Positions 1-12,199 of a stretch of 64,000 nucleotides of DNA are shown in pieces (the first letter of the stretch is position 1; every line of letters begins with the position of its first letter). Source of the stretch: Paraspadella gotoi. Taxonomy: Eukaryota > Chaetognatha. Below the pieces are notes generated by a model that did no database searches, was not told the DNA's origin, and saw only the letters and a list, made by a program, of their open reading frames with translations. The stretch spans positions 29,257,134 to 29,321,133 of the forward strand of contig CM119263.1 in assembly GCA_051294375.1 (NCBI GenBank), given 5' to 3'. A program made the translations under genes and the position numbers.

Positions 1-759
1 TTTAGGTTCAATAACTAGAATCTCCTTTCAAAAATACGATCATTTTTGTAAAATGTTCAAACAATTTCTTTTCTATTTATGAAAGGAATTCAAGAATTTT
101 CCACTAGTTAGGGTTAATGTCTGTAACCGATTGTACAATAAACTATGTATATATAATATATATATATTATATATCTTCTCGATAAACTTTTAAGCTTCAT
201 TTCCCTCGTGTCAGGATAGACCGACGAATAGACTAATCCACTTTATATCTAAATATCTATACAACATTGCCTTTTCTGCGTCTACCAAAGCCTTAATTCA
301 TCTTTTTAAGTGAAGAAACATAAACTTCGCTTCTAATAACTTTTTTTTTACGATTATGTTTTTGAATTACGCAGTCGATTTCATGCGCAATGAACGACGA
401 CGACGACGACGACGACGATGAAGATTGAACTCAAGAGCCAGGATATTTTTACATATTCAATAGAAGCGTGGTTAGGGATAAATTAACATTACTTAAAAGA
501 AGATAATTAACGGACAGGTAAAAAACGTAGGCATGATTACGTATTCTTGTCGTAATTTATCTACTCGTACTTTAGGATTCATTTGGCCGTTTCTATTCTC
601 TTTTAATATAATCATATTAGAAAATAGAGTAAGACGATAACGATGACGACGACGACAGCGATAATAACACATTATATTATTTGTTGAGTTATTAACTAAA
701 AAGTCGGTTAACTAAATCAAATTAAACAGCGGAGGTGCAATTTCATCTTTGTTGTATAT

Positions 760-809
760 ATGTTGATGATGATTATGATGATGATGATGATGATGACGAT
801 GACGATGAC

Positions 810-841
<32 letters not shown>

Positions 842-1010
842 CGATGACGATAATGAAATTTTACCGGGTTTCGAATCTACAAAAAAAGAGCAAAGTTCTT
901 CGGCCGCCTTCGTAATATTTTTTTCCTTGTAATTATCCGAGAACTAGAGAGGGAGAGAGAGACAGAGAGAGAGAAGGAGAGAGAGATAGAGAGAGAGAGA
1001 AAGAGAGAGA

Positions 1011-1057
<47 letters not shown>
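760..1057. repeat. (GAT/GAC)n and (AG)n tracts
   Basis: GAT/GAC triplets at 760-852 (poly-Asp frame) and imperfect AG at 946-1057. No splice context or homology supports a gene. Confidence 0.9.
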
Positions 1058-1059
<2 letters not shown>

Positions 1060-1339
1060 GCACCCGTAGGTGCAAAAGTTCATCATGCGAATTTGTGATT
1101 AAGGCTGAAAAAATGTCAGCTGTTGTTTCAAACGAGGATATAATTTTTTTCCTCTCACTGTGGCTTTCCGTAAAAATTAAGTTATATACGAATAGATTCT
1201 AGTTTAACGGCAGCTATTTATTTTAACATTAAAGGTTCGGAGTTGTCTATTTATCCTTGCACTTGACTTCCGTCAAGAAAGACTTGATTGAGTTGATCAT
1301 TGAATTCTTTTCATTTCGCGAGGTAAGAATCAGACGAAA

Positions 1340-1400
1340 CCACCATGATGGAGGGCTAATCGGCCCGTCCCGCTACCGGGTTCGAACCCTGTACCTTCGA
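1340..1400 (+). other. Possible tRNA-derived SINE remnant (B box)
   Basis: GGGTTCGAACCC at about 1379-1390 is a perfect internal B-box-like sequence, with GGGCTAATCGG about 25 bases upstream as a weak A box. The spacing is short and no cloverleaf folds by eye, so this is not a functional tRNA call. Confidence 0.25.
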
Positions 1401-1540
1401 GTTTTCTGTGGCTCCAATGACCGCTGTGAAAAGTTCACAAGATTCACCTTAATTGCGGCCTCACGATAACCAGTCGGAATTTCGAATTTCGAAAAAAAAA
1501 GGAAAAAGAAAAAAAATCATGAGTTGAGCCAAACGAAGAG

Positions 1541-1780
1541 ACTTTCACCGACTATGACGAACTTTGATCTTAAATTCGTGAGAGTTTGAAGCGTCAGCGA
1601 GTGAAGTGAGACTCGCTTGCGCGCTCGCGGACTATCGAATTCAGAGTTTGAAGCGTCAGCGAGGATAGAAAAGGCTCTTTCTTGCTCGCACACTCGCCGA
1701 CTATCGAACCGAGAATTTGAAGTGTCAGTGAGAAAAGTAAGACTTTCTCGCTCGCACAATCGCCGACTATCGAATAGTGT
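1541..1780. repeat. 68-bp minisatellite, about 3.5 units
   Basis: Units begin GAGTTTGAAGCGTCAGCGAG (about 1585 and 1647) and GAATTTGAAGTGTCAGTGAG (about 1711) and end GCCGACTATCGAA. They differ at many positions. The minus open frame across it is a repeat shadow. Confidence 0.8.
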
Positions 1781-2229
1781 TTATATTATGTATTAAAATC
1801 AATGAGTTTTCTTAATAGCCAAGGGTTCATTTTCTCAATTCTGATATTGTCTTTTTGTCAGTTTTTTGATCAGTCAGAAGTAGATTCCGCGATTACCAAG
1901 TCTAAGTTGACGTTGACATTTTCTGACATTTTTTGCGCCGTATCCTTCTTACCCACATTACCCGCCTTACCTTTGCTGCGTGATCGTAGTCTTCGGGCGT
2001 TTCTTACGTAACAGAGTGCAAAACACTCTTCCCGTCAAAGCATCGCGACAAACACGTCGCAAGGTATCTCGCTACGCCTATTGGCTGCGCGTCGACCAAT
2101 CAAAACGTGTCTTTCTTATTAATTCTGTTGATCGTTATTTTTCGTTCCACTTTTCTTCTTTTGCTTCATCTCGTCTCTCTCTCGTCATCCACTTTCCATT
2201 CAAAAGATTGTTCAGAGTTAAAACGTTCT

Positions 2230-2300
<71 letters not shown>

Positions 2301-3415
2301 ATCAATAATTCCTGCAAGACGGAGTCATCAAAATCAATCCGATTGCTGCAAAGTCAGTTGCTGCCGCTCAACGCTCATCCTCTCTTAGGGTGAGGTTGCA
2401 CATTAGGGTGAGATATAAAGCGGCAGGGTCCCGAATAAATTAGAGGCTATCGAGGTAAGGCCTTTGGACCACGGGTGGGGTCCGTGACGATTGAAATCGA
2501 TTGGCGAAGATGGGAATTTCCCCTCGGGTGAGGTTTTGTGTGGGATGAAAGGAGACGAACTTTGGCGATGAAATTTTTATTCTGGTTTCTGTTGTGATGT
2601 GAAGGCTGATGTGAAATCTTTTTACTTTTTCCTGTTTCGCGCGTATTGACGAAAATAGGAAAATAGGAAAATGGAAAATATAAATTAAAAGGAAATAGAA
2701 AAAGAAAGAAGAGATAATAAAAAAAAAGAAAGTTGATGCTGCAGAAATGAAATTAAGGATTGTCAGAGGTAAAATTGTGTAATTAAAAATGTTATTGAGA
2801 AGGAAAATGGAGCTCTAAACTTGCTTGATATCCTTTGTTAGCCTTTGCTTGCTTTATTTTTTTACTTCCCAGCTTTCTTTCCTATTTCTCACCGATAACG
2901 ACGACAAAAAATGTCATCTATTTTCTCATCTCGACGGTCATGATGACATCAAAACTGTCATCAAACGATCGAGTGACAATCGAAGACCCAAGCAGCCCGT
3001 CGTGACATCTAGACGAATATAGAGTCTGACGGAAGACAGAAAAGGACAGAACTGTCCCGCTGACATGCGAGAATGCGGGGGTGAGAGAGATGTCGTCGTC
3101 GTAGTCGTCGTCGTCGTCGTTCGTCGACAGTGCTTCACGATTTAGTTTCCTTCTATTTTATTGTCTCATTTATATTTATTACATTTATTATTTTTTTATT
3201 TAAAAAAAAATAGAGAGTCGATAAAAATATACACGAACGCTTTGCAGATATCTAAATATTTAATTTTATCAGTAAGGATGGCAATTTTTTAAGTGAAATA
3301 CACTTGAACTTAAGTTGGAGACTGTAAAGTTTAACCCTTACAAAACTTTTTTTATCTTTCTTTTTTCAATCAAGTGCTAAATCTGTTAATGCCAGCGAAT
3401 AAAACCGATCTTTCT

Positions 3416-3455
<40 letters not shown>

Positions 3456-3540
3456 TCTGCTCTCTCTCTCTCTGGCCCCTTTGCTGGTTTTGGCAAAAAT
3501 TATTCACCTCTAAATCCTTTAATACAAAAGTGATGTCTTT

Positions 3541-4927
3541 GCCAAGGTCAAAATCGCGAATTTGGTATTAAGAATGCCGATGAAGACGAACGATGAAGTC
3601 GACGATGACGACGACGATGATAAAGATTATGATGCTACGCTACATATTAAGCAGGACAAAAACACTAACCCTCGAAAAGGGCAGAATGAAGATTTCCCTT
3701 CCAATGTGATTACCTTCGCTAAAAAAGTAATAAAACATCGTTATACCTTGGACAGGGAACGCGGCGATCCTTTTTGTGATAATAAATGTTTTACTTAACT
3801 ATTTTTTTAAAATGGCTTTCAGAGTTCAACGCTTATCTCTCTCTTCTCTCTCTCTCATCTCCCTCTCTCTCCTCTCTCTCTCTCCTCTCTTCTCTCTCTC
3901 TCTCTCTGTATTTTCTAAGTTTAATTGATTCCATTTGAAGTGGATGTGAGAAAAAAAAATGATCTTTGATCTACTTTTGTCAACTTTAAAATAAGTTATT
4001 GGGCCTTTGTTTTGGTAAAAAACAAAACAAGAGTTGGTCATTTCAAGGCGTTGCTCGCTGAGGTGATCGCGTCTTGAAGTAATCAATTGATTCCCCATAG
4101 TATGGGAAATAAATGCAGATGACGAACCCGATAGCAGCTGTTAAAAATAGGAAAAAAAAAGGCTTATAATTTATGGAAATGAGTAAAAAAAGGTTAAACT
4201 GCCTTAACCTTTTGTAACGAATCCGAGTAAGAAGGTCAATGTATTTGTAAGCGTTGTGGTTTATATCTTAAGTAAACATCGTGGAAAGATTTGGTTTGGG
4301 GATTTGGATTCAAATTTTTAATTAGGATTAAGTTAGCAGGTTGCAAAGGGTATGTTTTCTCTACTTAATAAAAGAAAATCGATTTTAAAGTCAGTATAAT
4401 TTTTTTTTTGCATTTTTAATTTTTGTTGAGAATAACACTTTAATTTTGTTGCATTAGTAGTGTGTCTATTTTTTTATCTGTTCCTCAAATTAAGAATGCT
4501 CATCCAAAATTGTTTTTCTATTCAGCATTTTTCTAAAGCTTAAATAGAGGTGGAAGAGGTTTACCATATGTGATCGTAGATAAAAGATAGGTAGGTAATG
4601 TGAAGTGAGAACTATTCAGGAAAATATAAAAATGCGGTTTGAGGTGAAAGTGAATTGAAGTAATTAACTAGTTGATTAATTATTAGTGAATCTTTTATAT
4701 TATTAGGTTCTGCAGTTAAGAGAAGAAATGAAGGTAAAAAGAACGTGTTTTGTAATTTGTTTCCCTTATTTTTTGTTTTGTGTTTTCTTCTCTCGTTGTT
4801 CTATTGTTTTGCTTTCACTCGCGGACTGGTCGCATGCGAATATGCACTCGCCGATCTTTTGTCCCCTATTTTTCTTATGCTCTCTCTCTTCTCTCTCTCT
4901 CTTCTCTCTCATCTCTCTCTCTCTCTC

Positions 4928-4966
<39 letters not shown>

Positions 4967-5150
4967 CTCGTTCATCGATCGTAAATAGGAAAGAAAAAAA
5001 GAAACAACAAAACTTCTTTTCCTGGAGAAAAACTGTGATCGTCTTTGAATAAAAGGAACGAACAAAAAGACAAAAGGTTTCCTCCCCCCCCCCGGGGAGA
5101 GAGAGAGAGGAAAGAAAGAGAGAGAGAGAAGAGAAAGAAATAGAAGAGAG

Positions 5151-5201
<51 letters not shown>

Positions 5202-5210
5202 CAGAAGAGA
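3541..5210. repeat. Block a1, recurring at 8747-10345
   Basis: From AAGAATGCCGATGAAGACGA onward the two stretches match base for base for long runs, including unique AT-rich DNA (for example TGGATGTGAGAAAAAAAATG and the GTTGCATTAGTAGTGTGTC segment). Differences are homopolymer lengths, dropped single bases and the number of GACGACGAT units (more in the second copy). No gene is seen in the block. Confidence 0.85.
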
Positions 5211-5219
5211 ATTTTTTTT

Positions 5220-5271
5220 TGCTTGTTTTAGATTTCCCTCCTATGCTTTCTCTTTCTCTTTTTTTTTCTCC

Positions 5272-5302
<31 letters not shown>

Positions 5303-7390
5303 GCTCTACTCTCTCTCTCTCTCTCTCTCTCTTCCTCCTCTCTCTCTCGTTTTCTCTCTCTTCTTTCTCTTTCACGTCGATTCTTCTCTCTATTTCTCTC
5401 TCTCTCTCTACATCTTTTTTTCCCTTTCTTTTTTATTTTTCAGTTTTTTTATGTTTTTAGGACTTATTTTCTTTTTATGGGTCGGGATCGGGCCGCCTGC
5501 GTGGAGAAGAGAGAGAGAGAGAGAGGAGAGAGAGGAGAGAGAGAGAGAGAGAGGGAGAGAGAGAGAGAGAGAGAGAGAGGAGAGGAGATTAAAAATTGGA
5601 AATCCTGACGTGATGGCCCAGTAAGACATTCCCTAAACGGAAGAAAGGCTCCGTGACGGTTATTGCTATTTAATATTATAATACTAAATTACAAAAATAG
5701 TTAAAATTTGAGAAAATATAAGCCTTTTTTTATGAGAATCAAACTCAGACGTACGCAACGACAGAACGTGAACAACATTTTTTTATTCATTATTAATTAG
5801 AGAATCTGCAAATAGCCCGAACAAAGTTCGAGGCGAAGAACAAAAAAAAGTTTTTGGATCTTTCCTTTGGAAGCAAATCTGCGACTCCACGGGCGTTAAG
5901 CTCATTATGATATCAACTTTTTTTGACGATAGTGGATTAAAAAAAGGAATTAATTACAATGTGTGTACCCGATGGGCAAATATTACTCAAAGACTTAGGC
6001 AAACCGCAAACGACTTTTGTCTTTTATCTCTTAAGTTGTAGTTTTTTTTTTTTAAGAAAAAGACGCACTGTGGACCAACGAACTTTGTCAACTTTATTCT
6101 CAAAGTGAAGACAGACACTTGGTATTGAAATGATGAAAAGTAGGAGAAATGAGCCTCAATTCTTTTAAATTAAGAATTAAATTAGTTTTTAGGTTTAAGA
6201 ATTAGATTAGGTTAGGATTGGTTTAAGGTTAACGTTTAGGTTATGGGGGGGATTAAGGGTTTAATGTTTTGTATCATAGTTTTGAATATATGAGGGGTAT
6301 AATGGATAAAGGAACAGAGATGGGACGCTTTTGACAAGAGAGCCGAAAAATGAAAGAGATTTTAAAACATATAGTTAAAAAATATATAAATTGAGGCTGG
6401 AAAATTTTAAATGAATTTCAAAAGATACTTGAAAAAATGGAAAGACTTAAAAAATGTAAAAATGCTTTGTGCGCAATTTCTCGCTTATCGATTGCAATCG
6501 CGATACGCAGACTCCAGATGTCGCATATTGCAATATCATTTGTTTGAGACTAACACTACATACAAACATTGCCTTTTTACCACCTTCAAAGTTTTTTCTC
6601 TGAAATTCTAGTTTAAACCGTGTTTGGTATTAAATCTCTTTGATAATAATAAATACTTAAGCCTCCCATTCATTTCTCCCACGCGATGTTTGCTTCTTTC
6701 ATTCTCTCTTCTCATTTTTAAATATTTGTTTTTTATTTTTCAGGAAATTTTCAGTTTTATGTGATTTTTTTTTTATGTCAATGATGATTCGTTCAATTTT
6801 TAGTTTATCTTATTTGTTTAATTTCAATTTTGGATTGGTTTTATTTTATTAATTTAATTCTTTTGTTTTTCCCCTTTTTTTTTGGTATTCTTACATGCCT
6901 TTCTTCGCTCGCTTGTTTTCTTCTCTCCTTCCTTCCTTCCTTCCTTCCTTCCTTCCTTCCTTCCTTCCTTCTTCCTTCCTTCCTTCCTTCCTTCGCTTTC
7001 TCCCTTCATTCCTTCTTTTTCTTCCTCCTTCTCTCGCTTCCTTCCTTCGCTCCCTATCCTTCTTCTTCAATTACATGGCCTCCCCTTTCTTTCGAATTCA
7101 CAAACTGACACCCAAAAGATTATTCGTTCACGTTGATGATTATTTGCTTTCTACCAACGTTTAATTCAGTCATGGCGGTCGGCAGATAAGAAAAAGCGAA
7201 TCCAGAAAAACTCAAAATATTTGTCTGTGGCAGAAAAAAAAGGCAAAATCTTGGAAAATACAATATTCTTCAATGAAAGAATTTTATCCAATAAGTAGTA
7301 TCACATACAGTAGTTAGAGAGAGACTCAATAAGACACTTTTTTGGGTCTGTCCGGTCTCTCTGTTTATTTATTTACCTAATCTGGTATAA
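5220..7390. repeat. Block a2, recurring at 12200-15265 and 15308-16582
   Basis: Shared landmarks in order: the AG tract, CTGACGTGATGGCCCAGTAA, CGGAAGAAAGGCTCCGTGAC, a TTAGGTTAGGATT tract, TTGTGCGCAATTTCTCGCTT, a (CCTT)n tract and CTCTGTTTATTTATTTACCT. The copy at 12200-15265 is longer and noisier, with extra bases and one (CCTT)n tract differently broken; the copy at 15308 is cleaner but stops in the 669-N gap. No coding region is recognised. Confidence 0.8.
6925..7060. repeat. (CCTT)n microsatellite in block a2
   Basis: About 15 CCTT units with one slip, then degenerate. It matches a shorter, broken run at 14555-14620. Confidence 0.9.
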
Positions 7391-7663
7391 TTTGATAAAA
7401 GAGAATGTTTATTAAGGGGAAATATTTATCACATATAATATGCATTTTTACAGATTAATGAGAAAGGAGCCAAATGGGGAAAAAAAGAATAAGGATACTT
7501 AAAATATTGGGCTAAAAAATCAAAATGAGAGTGAAAGTTCCAAGATTAGTTGATTAAAAGATGAAAGCATCCCTAGTTTTTTTTTTAAACTCCCCATCCT
7601 ACTCCAAATTTCCATCCCTTTTCCCTCCACCTCCATCCCCACCTCTCCGCCGCTGCACTCCAG

Positions 7664-7825
7664 GTGTTGTTAGCAAGGGGGTTCGAAAACTCTCGCACCT
7701 GCTGGACGATGCCGTCGCCATTCCACGGGAGAAAGGCAACTTCTCGCGCCTCGGCGACGCTGAGTCAACTGCGGCACCTCATCGCTAAAAGTCCAGGCTG
7801 CGGCTGCGGAACGATGAGGCTCGAG
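7664..7825 (+). pseudogene. Degraded second copy of the TENT5 N-terminal exon
   Basis: The same exon as 17549-17698 recurs here with the same acceptor context (CTCCAG) and donor (CTCGAG|GTAAGG at 7826). Several small insertions and deletions break the frame in the first few codons, around the HGKGNF motif and around PTLEI. The fragment [10 protein letters not shown] survives. Because differences are mostly single-base and cluster in runs, an unpolished duplicate of the same locus is more likely than a true pseudogene; a recent tandem duplication is the alternative. Confidence 0.75.
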
Positions 7826-8482
7826 GTAAGGGAAGCGAAAGGGTGGGGGTTTGGTGGGTAAGGGATGTGGCTCGAGGTAAGGGAAAAGCAAAGGGTAAGG
7901 GATGATGCTTGCGAGGTAAGGGAAGCAAAGGGGGTAAGGGGATGATGGGCTCGAGGTAAGGAAGCAAAGGGTAAGATGATGGGCTCGAGGTAAGGGAAGC
8001 AAAGGGGTAAAGGATGAATGGCTCGAGGTAAGGGAAGGCAAAGGGGTAAGGGTGATGGGCTCGAGTAAAGGGAAGCAAAAAGGGGTAAGGGATGAAATGG
8101 GCTGCGAGGTAAGGGAAGCAAGGGGTAAGGGATTGAAGGGGGGGGGGCTCGATGGTAAGGGAAGCAAAGGGGGTAAGGGATGATGGGCTCGAGGTAAAGG
8201 GAAGCAAGGGGTAAGGGATGATGGGCTCGAGTAAGGGAAGCGAAGGGGGTAAGGGATGATGGGCTCGAGGTAAGGAGCGGGGTGGGATGATGGCCTCGAG
8301 GTAGGGAGCAAGGGGTGGGATGATGGGCTCGAGTAGGGAAGCAAAGTGGGTAGGGATGATGGGCTGAGGTAAGGGAAGCAAAGGGGGTAAGGATGATGGG
8401 CTCGAGGTAGGGAAGCAAGGGAAGGATGATGAGCTTGAGGTAATGGAAGCGAAGGGGGTAGGGATGATGGGGCTGGAGGTGA
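7811..8482 (+). repeat. Second, noisier copy of the 39-bp donor minisatellite
   Basis: The units follow the same consensus as 17684-18352, starting flush with the broken TENT5 exon and ending in the same flank (GGGGCTGGAGGTGATGGG). Unit length is more variable and some units lack the CTCGAG core. It appears to be the same array represented twice in the assembly. Confidence 0.85.
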
Positions 8483-8721
8483 TGGGGAAAAAAAAAAAAA
8501 TAAATTTTCCGAAGTAAAGGAGGTTTTAAATAGGAAAAAACGGAAAAAACCCCCTTGGCAAGAGGGCGCGAGATAAGTTACAGGGAAGTAACGTGTCCGT
8601 TAAAAAGGTATTGAGGTCGGCCACGTGGGGTGGCGAGGCCGCCAAAAAAGAGGGCGTTTAATGGCGGACGATCAATTAGGGGCCGTCCTCAATAAGAAGA
8701 AGGGAGGAGAGTTATCAGGGG

Positions 8722-8746
8722 NNNNNNNNNNNNNNNNNNNNNNNNN
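8722..8746. other. Assembly gap (25 N)
   Basis: Separates block a3 from the second copy of block a1. Identical 25-N gaps occur at 15283-15307 and 28198-28222, so the size is a placeholder. Confidence 0.99.
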
Positions 8747-8803
8747 CAAAATCCGAATTTTGGTATTAAGAATGCCGATGAAGACGACGATGAAGTCGAC
8801 GAT

Positions 8804-8850
<47 letters not shown>

Positions 8851-10030
8851 TGATAAAGATTATGATGACTACGCTACATATTACAGGACAAAAAAATAAC
8901 CTCGAAAGGGCAGAATGAAGATTCCCCTTCCAAGTTGATTACCTTCGCTAAAAAAGTAAATAAAACCTCGTTAACCTTTGGACAGGGAACGCGCGATCCT
9001 TTTTTGTGATAATAAATGTTTTACTTAACTATTTTTTAAAATGGCTTGCAGAGTTCAACGCTTATCTCNNNNNNNNNNTGTATTTCTTAAGTTTAATTGA
9101 TTCCATTTGAAGTGGATGTGAGAAAAAAAAATGATCTTTGATCTACTTTTGTCAACTTTAAAATAAGTTATTGCCTTTTGTTTTGTAAAAAAAACAAACA
9201 AGAGTTGGTCAATTCAAGGCGTTGCTCCGCTGAGGTGATCGCGTCTTGAAGTAATCAATTGATTCCCCAAGTATGGAATAAATGCAGATGACGAACCCGA
9301 TAGCAGCTGTAAAAAATAGGAAAAAAAAGGCTTATAATTTATGGAAATGAGTAAAAAAAAGTTTAAAACTCTTAACCTTTTGTAACGAATCCGAGTAAGA
9401 AGGTCAATGTATTTGTAAGCGTTTGTGTTTATATCTTAAGTAAACATCGTGGAAAGATTTGTTTGGGATTTGATTCAAATTTAATTAGATTAAGTAGCAG
9501 GTGCAAGGGTATGTTTTCTCTACTTAATAAAAGAAAATCGATTTTAAAGTCACGTATAATTTTTTTTTTTTTGCATTTTTAATTTTTGTTGAGAATAACA
9601 CTTTAATTTTGTTGCATTAGTAGTGTGTCTATTTTTTTAATCTGTTCCTCAAAATTAGAATGCTCATCCAAAATTGTTTTTCTATTCAGCATTTTTACTA
9701 AAGCTTAAATAGAGGTGAGAGGTTACAATATGTGATCGGAGATAAAAGAATAGGAGGTAATGTGAAGTGAGAACTATTCAGGAAATATAAAATCGTTTGA
9801 GGTGAAGTGAATTGAAGTAATAAACTATTGATTAATTATTATGAATTCTTTTATTATTATTAGGTTCTCAGTAAGAAGAAAATGAAGTAAAAAGAACGTA
9901 GTTTTGTAATTTTGTTTCCTTATTTTTGTTTTGTGTTTTTTTCTTCTCTCGTTGTTCTATTGTTTTGCTTTCACTCGCGACTGTCGCATCGAATATGCAC
10001 TCGCCGATCTTTTGTCCCCTATTTTTCTTA

Positions 10031-10089
<59 letters not shown>

Positions 10090-10285
10090 CAAAATCTTCG
10101 CGATTCACTCCTATCGTTAAATATGGAAAGGAAAAAAAAGAACAGAAGAACAACAAAACTTCTTTCCTGGTGAGAAAACATGTGATCCTTTTTGGAATAA
10201 AAGGGAACGAACAATAAAGACAAAAGGTCCCCGGGAGAGAGAGAGAGTAAGAAAGAGAGAGATCGAGAGAGGAGAGGAGAGAAAC

Positions 10286-10334
<49 letters not shown>

Positions 10335-10345
10335 CAGAGCAGGAT
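8747..10345. repeat. Second copy of block a1
   Basis: It starts directly after a 25-N gap and contains a 10-N gap at 9069-9078 exactly where the first copy has a (CT)n tract (about 3836-3907). Colinear with 3541-5210. The arrangement fits an assembler joining an alternative representation of the same DNA. Confidence 0.85.
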
Positions 10346-10407
10346 TTTTTTTTGCTTGTTTGTAGATTATCTCCCTATCTTTCTCTTTTCTCTTTTTTTC
10401 TCCCTCT

Positions 10408-10451
<44 letters not shown>

Positions 10452-10459
10452 CATTCTCA

Positions 10460-12180
10460 TGGGTATACTCGAGCATTCGCGGCGAGGAAGCCACGGTGTC
10501 CGGCCACCGAGGCCTTTTTGTCCACGCATGGCCGGACCACCGTCGACCGTGCCAATCTTTTGCCGCCGCGGACTCAGGGTCGCGGATCGAGAGGAAATAA
10601 TCTTCTTGATCCGCGAGAATTCTTTTTACTTAGTTTTCTTATGATAATATATTATATTAAATAATTAAAAAAAAATTTTTAAAACCTGTATAAATAGATT
10701 CAACCTTTGAAAGTTGAAACCAAAGCAAAGAATTGTTGCAATTTATTTTATATAGTTTTATAATTTTTTTAAATATTATGTATCATTTTTGGCCAAAAAG
10801 ACGTCGCACATAATATAAAATAACTTTTGGAATACAAGTGAACTAAAAACTGGCCATTTTGAAAGAGAGAGAGTTAAACTTAATTACAATGTTTGAATTG
10901 TTTAACATTGTTCGTTTTTCAAGATTATTTATTTTGGCTGACGACGATTAAGATTTTATTTTTAATATTAAATTAGTTAATAAGCGATGATTAAAATAAA
11001 TAAAAGGTAAAAAAAAAACCCCCTTTGTTTTACCAATTATGAAAAAAATTTAAAACAGAGCACAAAATTAAAACTATTTAATTAAAATAAGTAAAAATGT
11101 TTGCTTTTTGTTCTAAAATTTTAAAGAAACTAACGAATTAAACAGAAACCAGCAATCAGTCCTGAGTTGGTTTGCTGCGCTGTGATTTCTCTTCACTAAA
11201 ATTTCCTTTTATAATAATAAATACTTTTACAACTAATATAAAAATTATCGCCGTTCATTTAATAAAATAAGCTATCTTGCCCCTTGACTTTTGCGACAGG
11301 CTTTGGTGGCTTAAGCGCCTTCCATCACTCTTACAAGATAAATGATCTATGGCCAGTAGTTTTAAATTTAAAACACTATCAATAAAAACAAAATAATTTT
11401 TTCATCAACTAAACATTTTAGTTTGATTTTATTATCGCTTTTTAATTTTTAATTGGATTAAGCTAAAATATAATTTTTGTGAAAAAAAAGTCTAGCAAAG
11501 TTTTTAAACTATTATCTTTTGTCTGGGAAAGCTGTCTTGTGCCAAATTTGTTTTATGATAGAGGTCGCCTTTTTACTAGGAGTGGAGCAATAGCTGACAA
11601 CAAAAGCCCGAGCAAACAGTTTCAGTTAAAAAATATTTAAATACCCAATAAAACAAATGAAAATTTAAAAAAAAAAAAATAAACAAAAATTATAGGAAAA
11701 AGGAATATAGTCAGAAAATTCAAAAATCATGGAAGATAGAAAATTTAAAAAATTTAAATAATAAAAAGAAATTAAAATCTAAATGAATAGGGTTGTTAAT
11801 TTTATTTCACTTAATTGCGTGATTTCGGCAGTTGCTAATTTACTTTATTTTTTTTAATTTAATTAACTTTCTTTCTTTTCTTCTTCTTGAATATCTCTGT
11901 TTTTTTTCTTCTTTCCTTATTTCATTTCCTTCCTTTTTCTTTTTTCATTAATTTGGTTTTATTATTTTCTGTTTATAGTCTTTTATTCTTTTTTTGGGAT
12001 ATGATAAATGCGACTAACGAATCAGATGCCACCGTGAGAGGGAAGAGTAAGGAGAAGAGGAGGAAATGACCCGTCGGTGGTCAGGTTCGGGACAGCCGTT
12101 CCGCCGACCTTGAGGCCGCAGACGCGAGGAGGCAACACATAGCCGGCGAGCCCGCGAAAACAATAGAGAGTGACGAAAAT
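10460..12180. other. No gene seen: AT-rich DNA with two GC patches
   Basis: GC-rich patches at 10475-10610 and 12060-12165 stand out from AT-rich DNA holding one SINE-like copy. Short frames in the patches match nothing I recognise. They might belong to the undetected TENT5 5' end, but there is no support for this. Confidence 0.5.
11200..11350 (-). repeat. SINE-like dispersed repeat copy, reversed
   Basis: Reversed landmarks: CAACTAATATAAAAATTATC, ATTTAATAAAATAAGCTATC, GACAGGCTTTGGTGG, CCATCACTCTTACAAGATAA. Confidence 0.7.
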
Positions 12181-12199
12181 TGGGATCCGCGAACTCAAG

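Noticed and set aside
735-932. Poly-Asp protein
   Set aside because: Plain GAT/GAC microsatellite without splice or homology support.
1340-1400. Functional tRNA gene
   Set aside because: Only a B-box match; no cloverleaf and A-to-B spacing too short.
7670-8418. Pro/Leu/Ser-rich minus-strand frames over the 39-bp array (also 17557-18286)
   Set aside because: They are the reverse-strand translation of a 39-bp repeat, open in several frames because 39 is a multiple of three.
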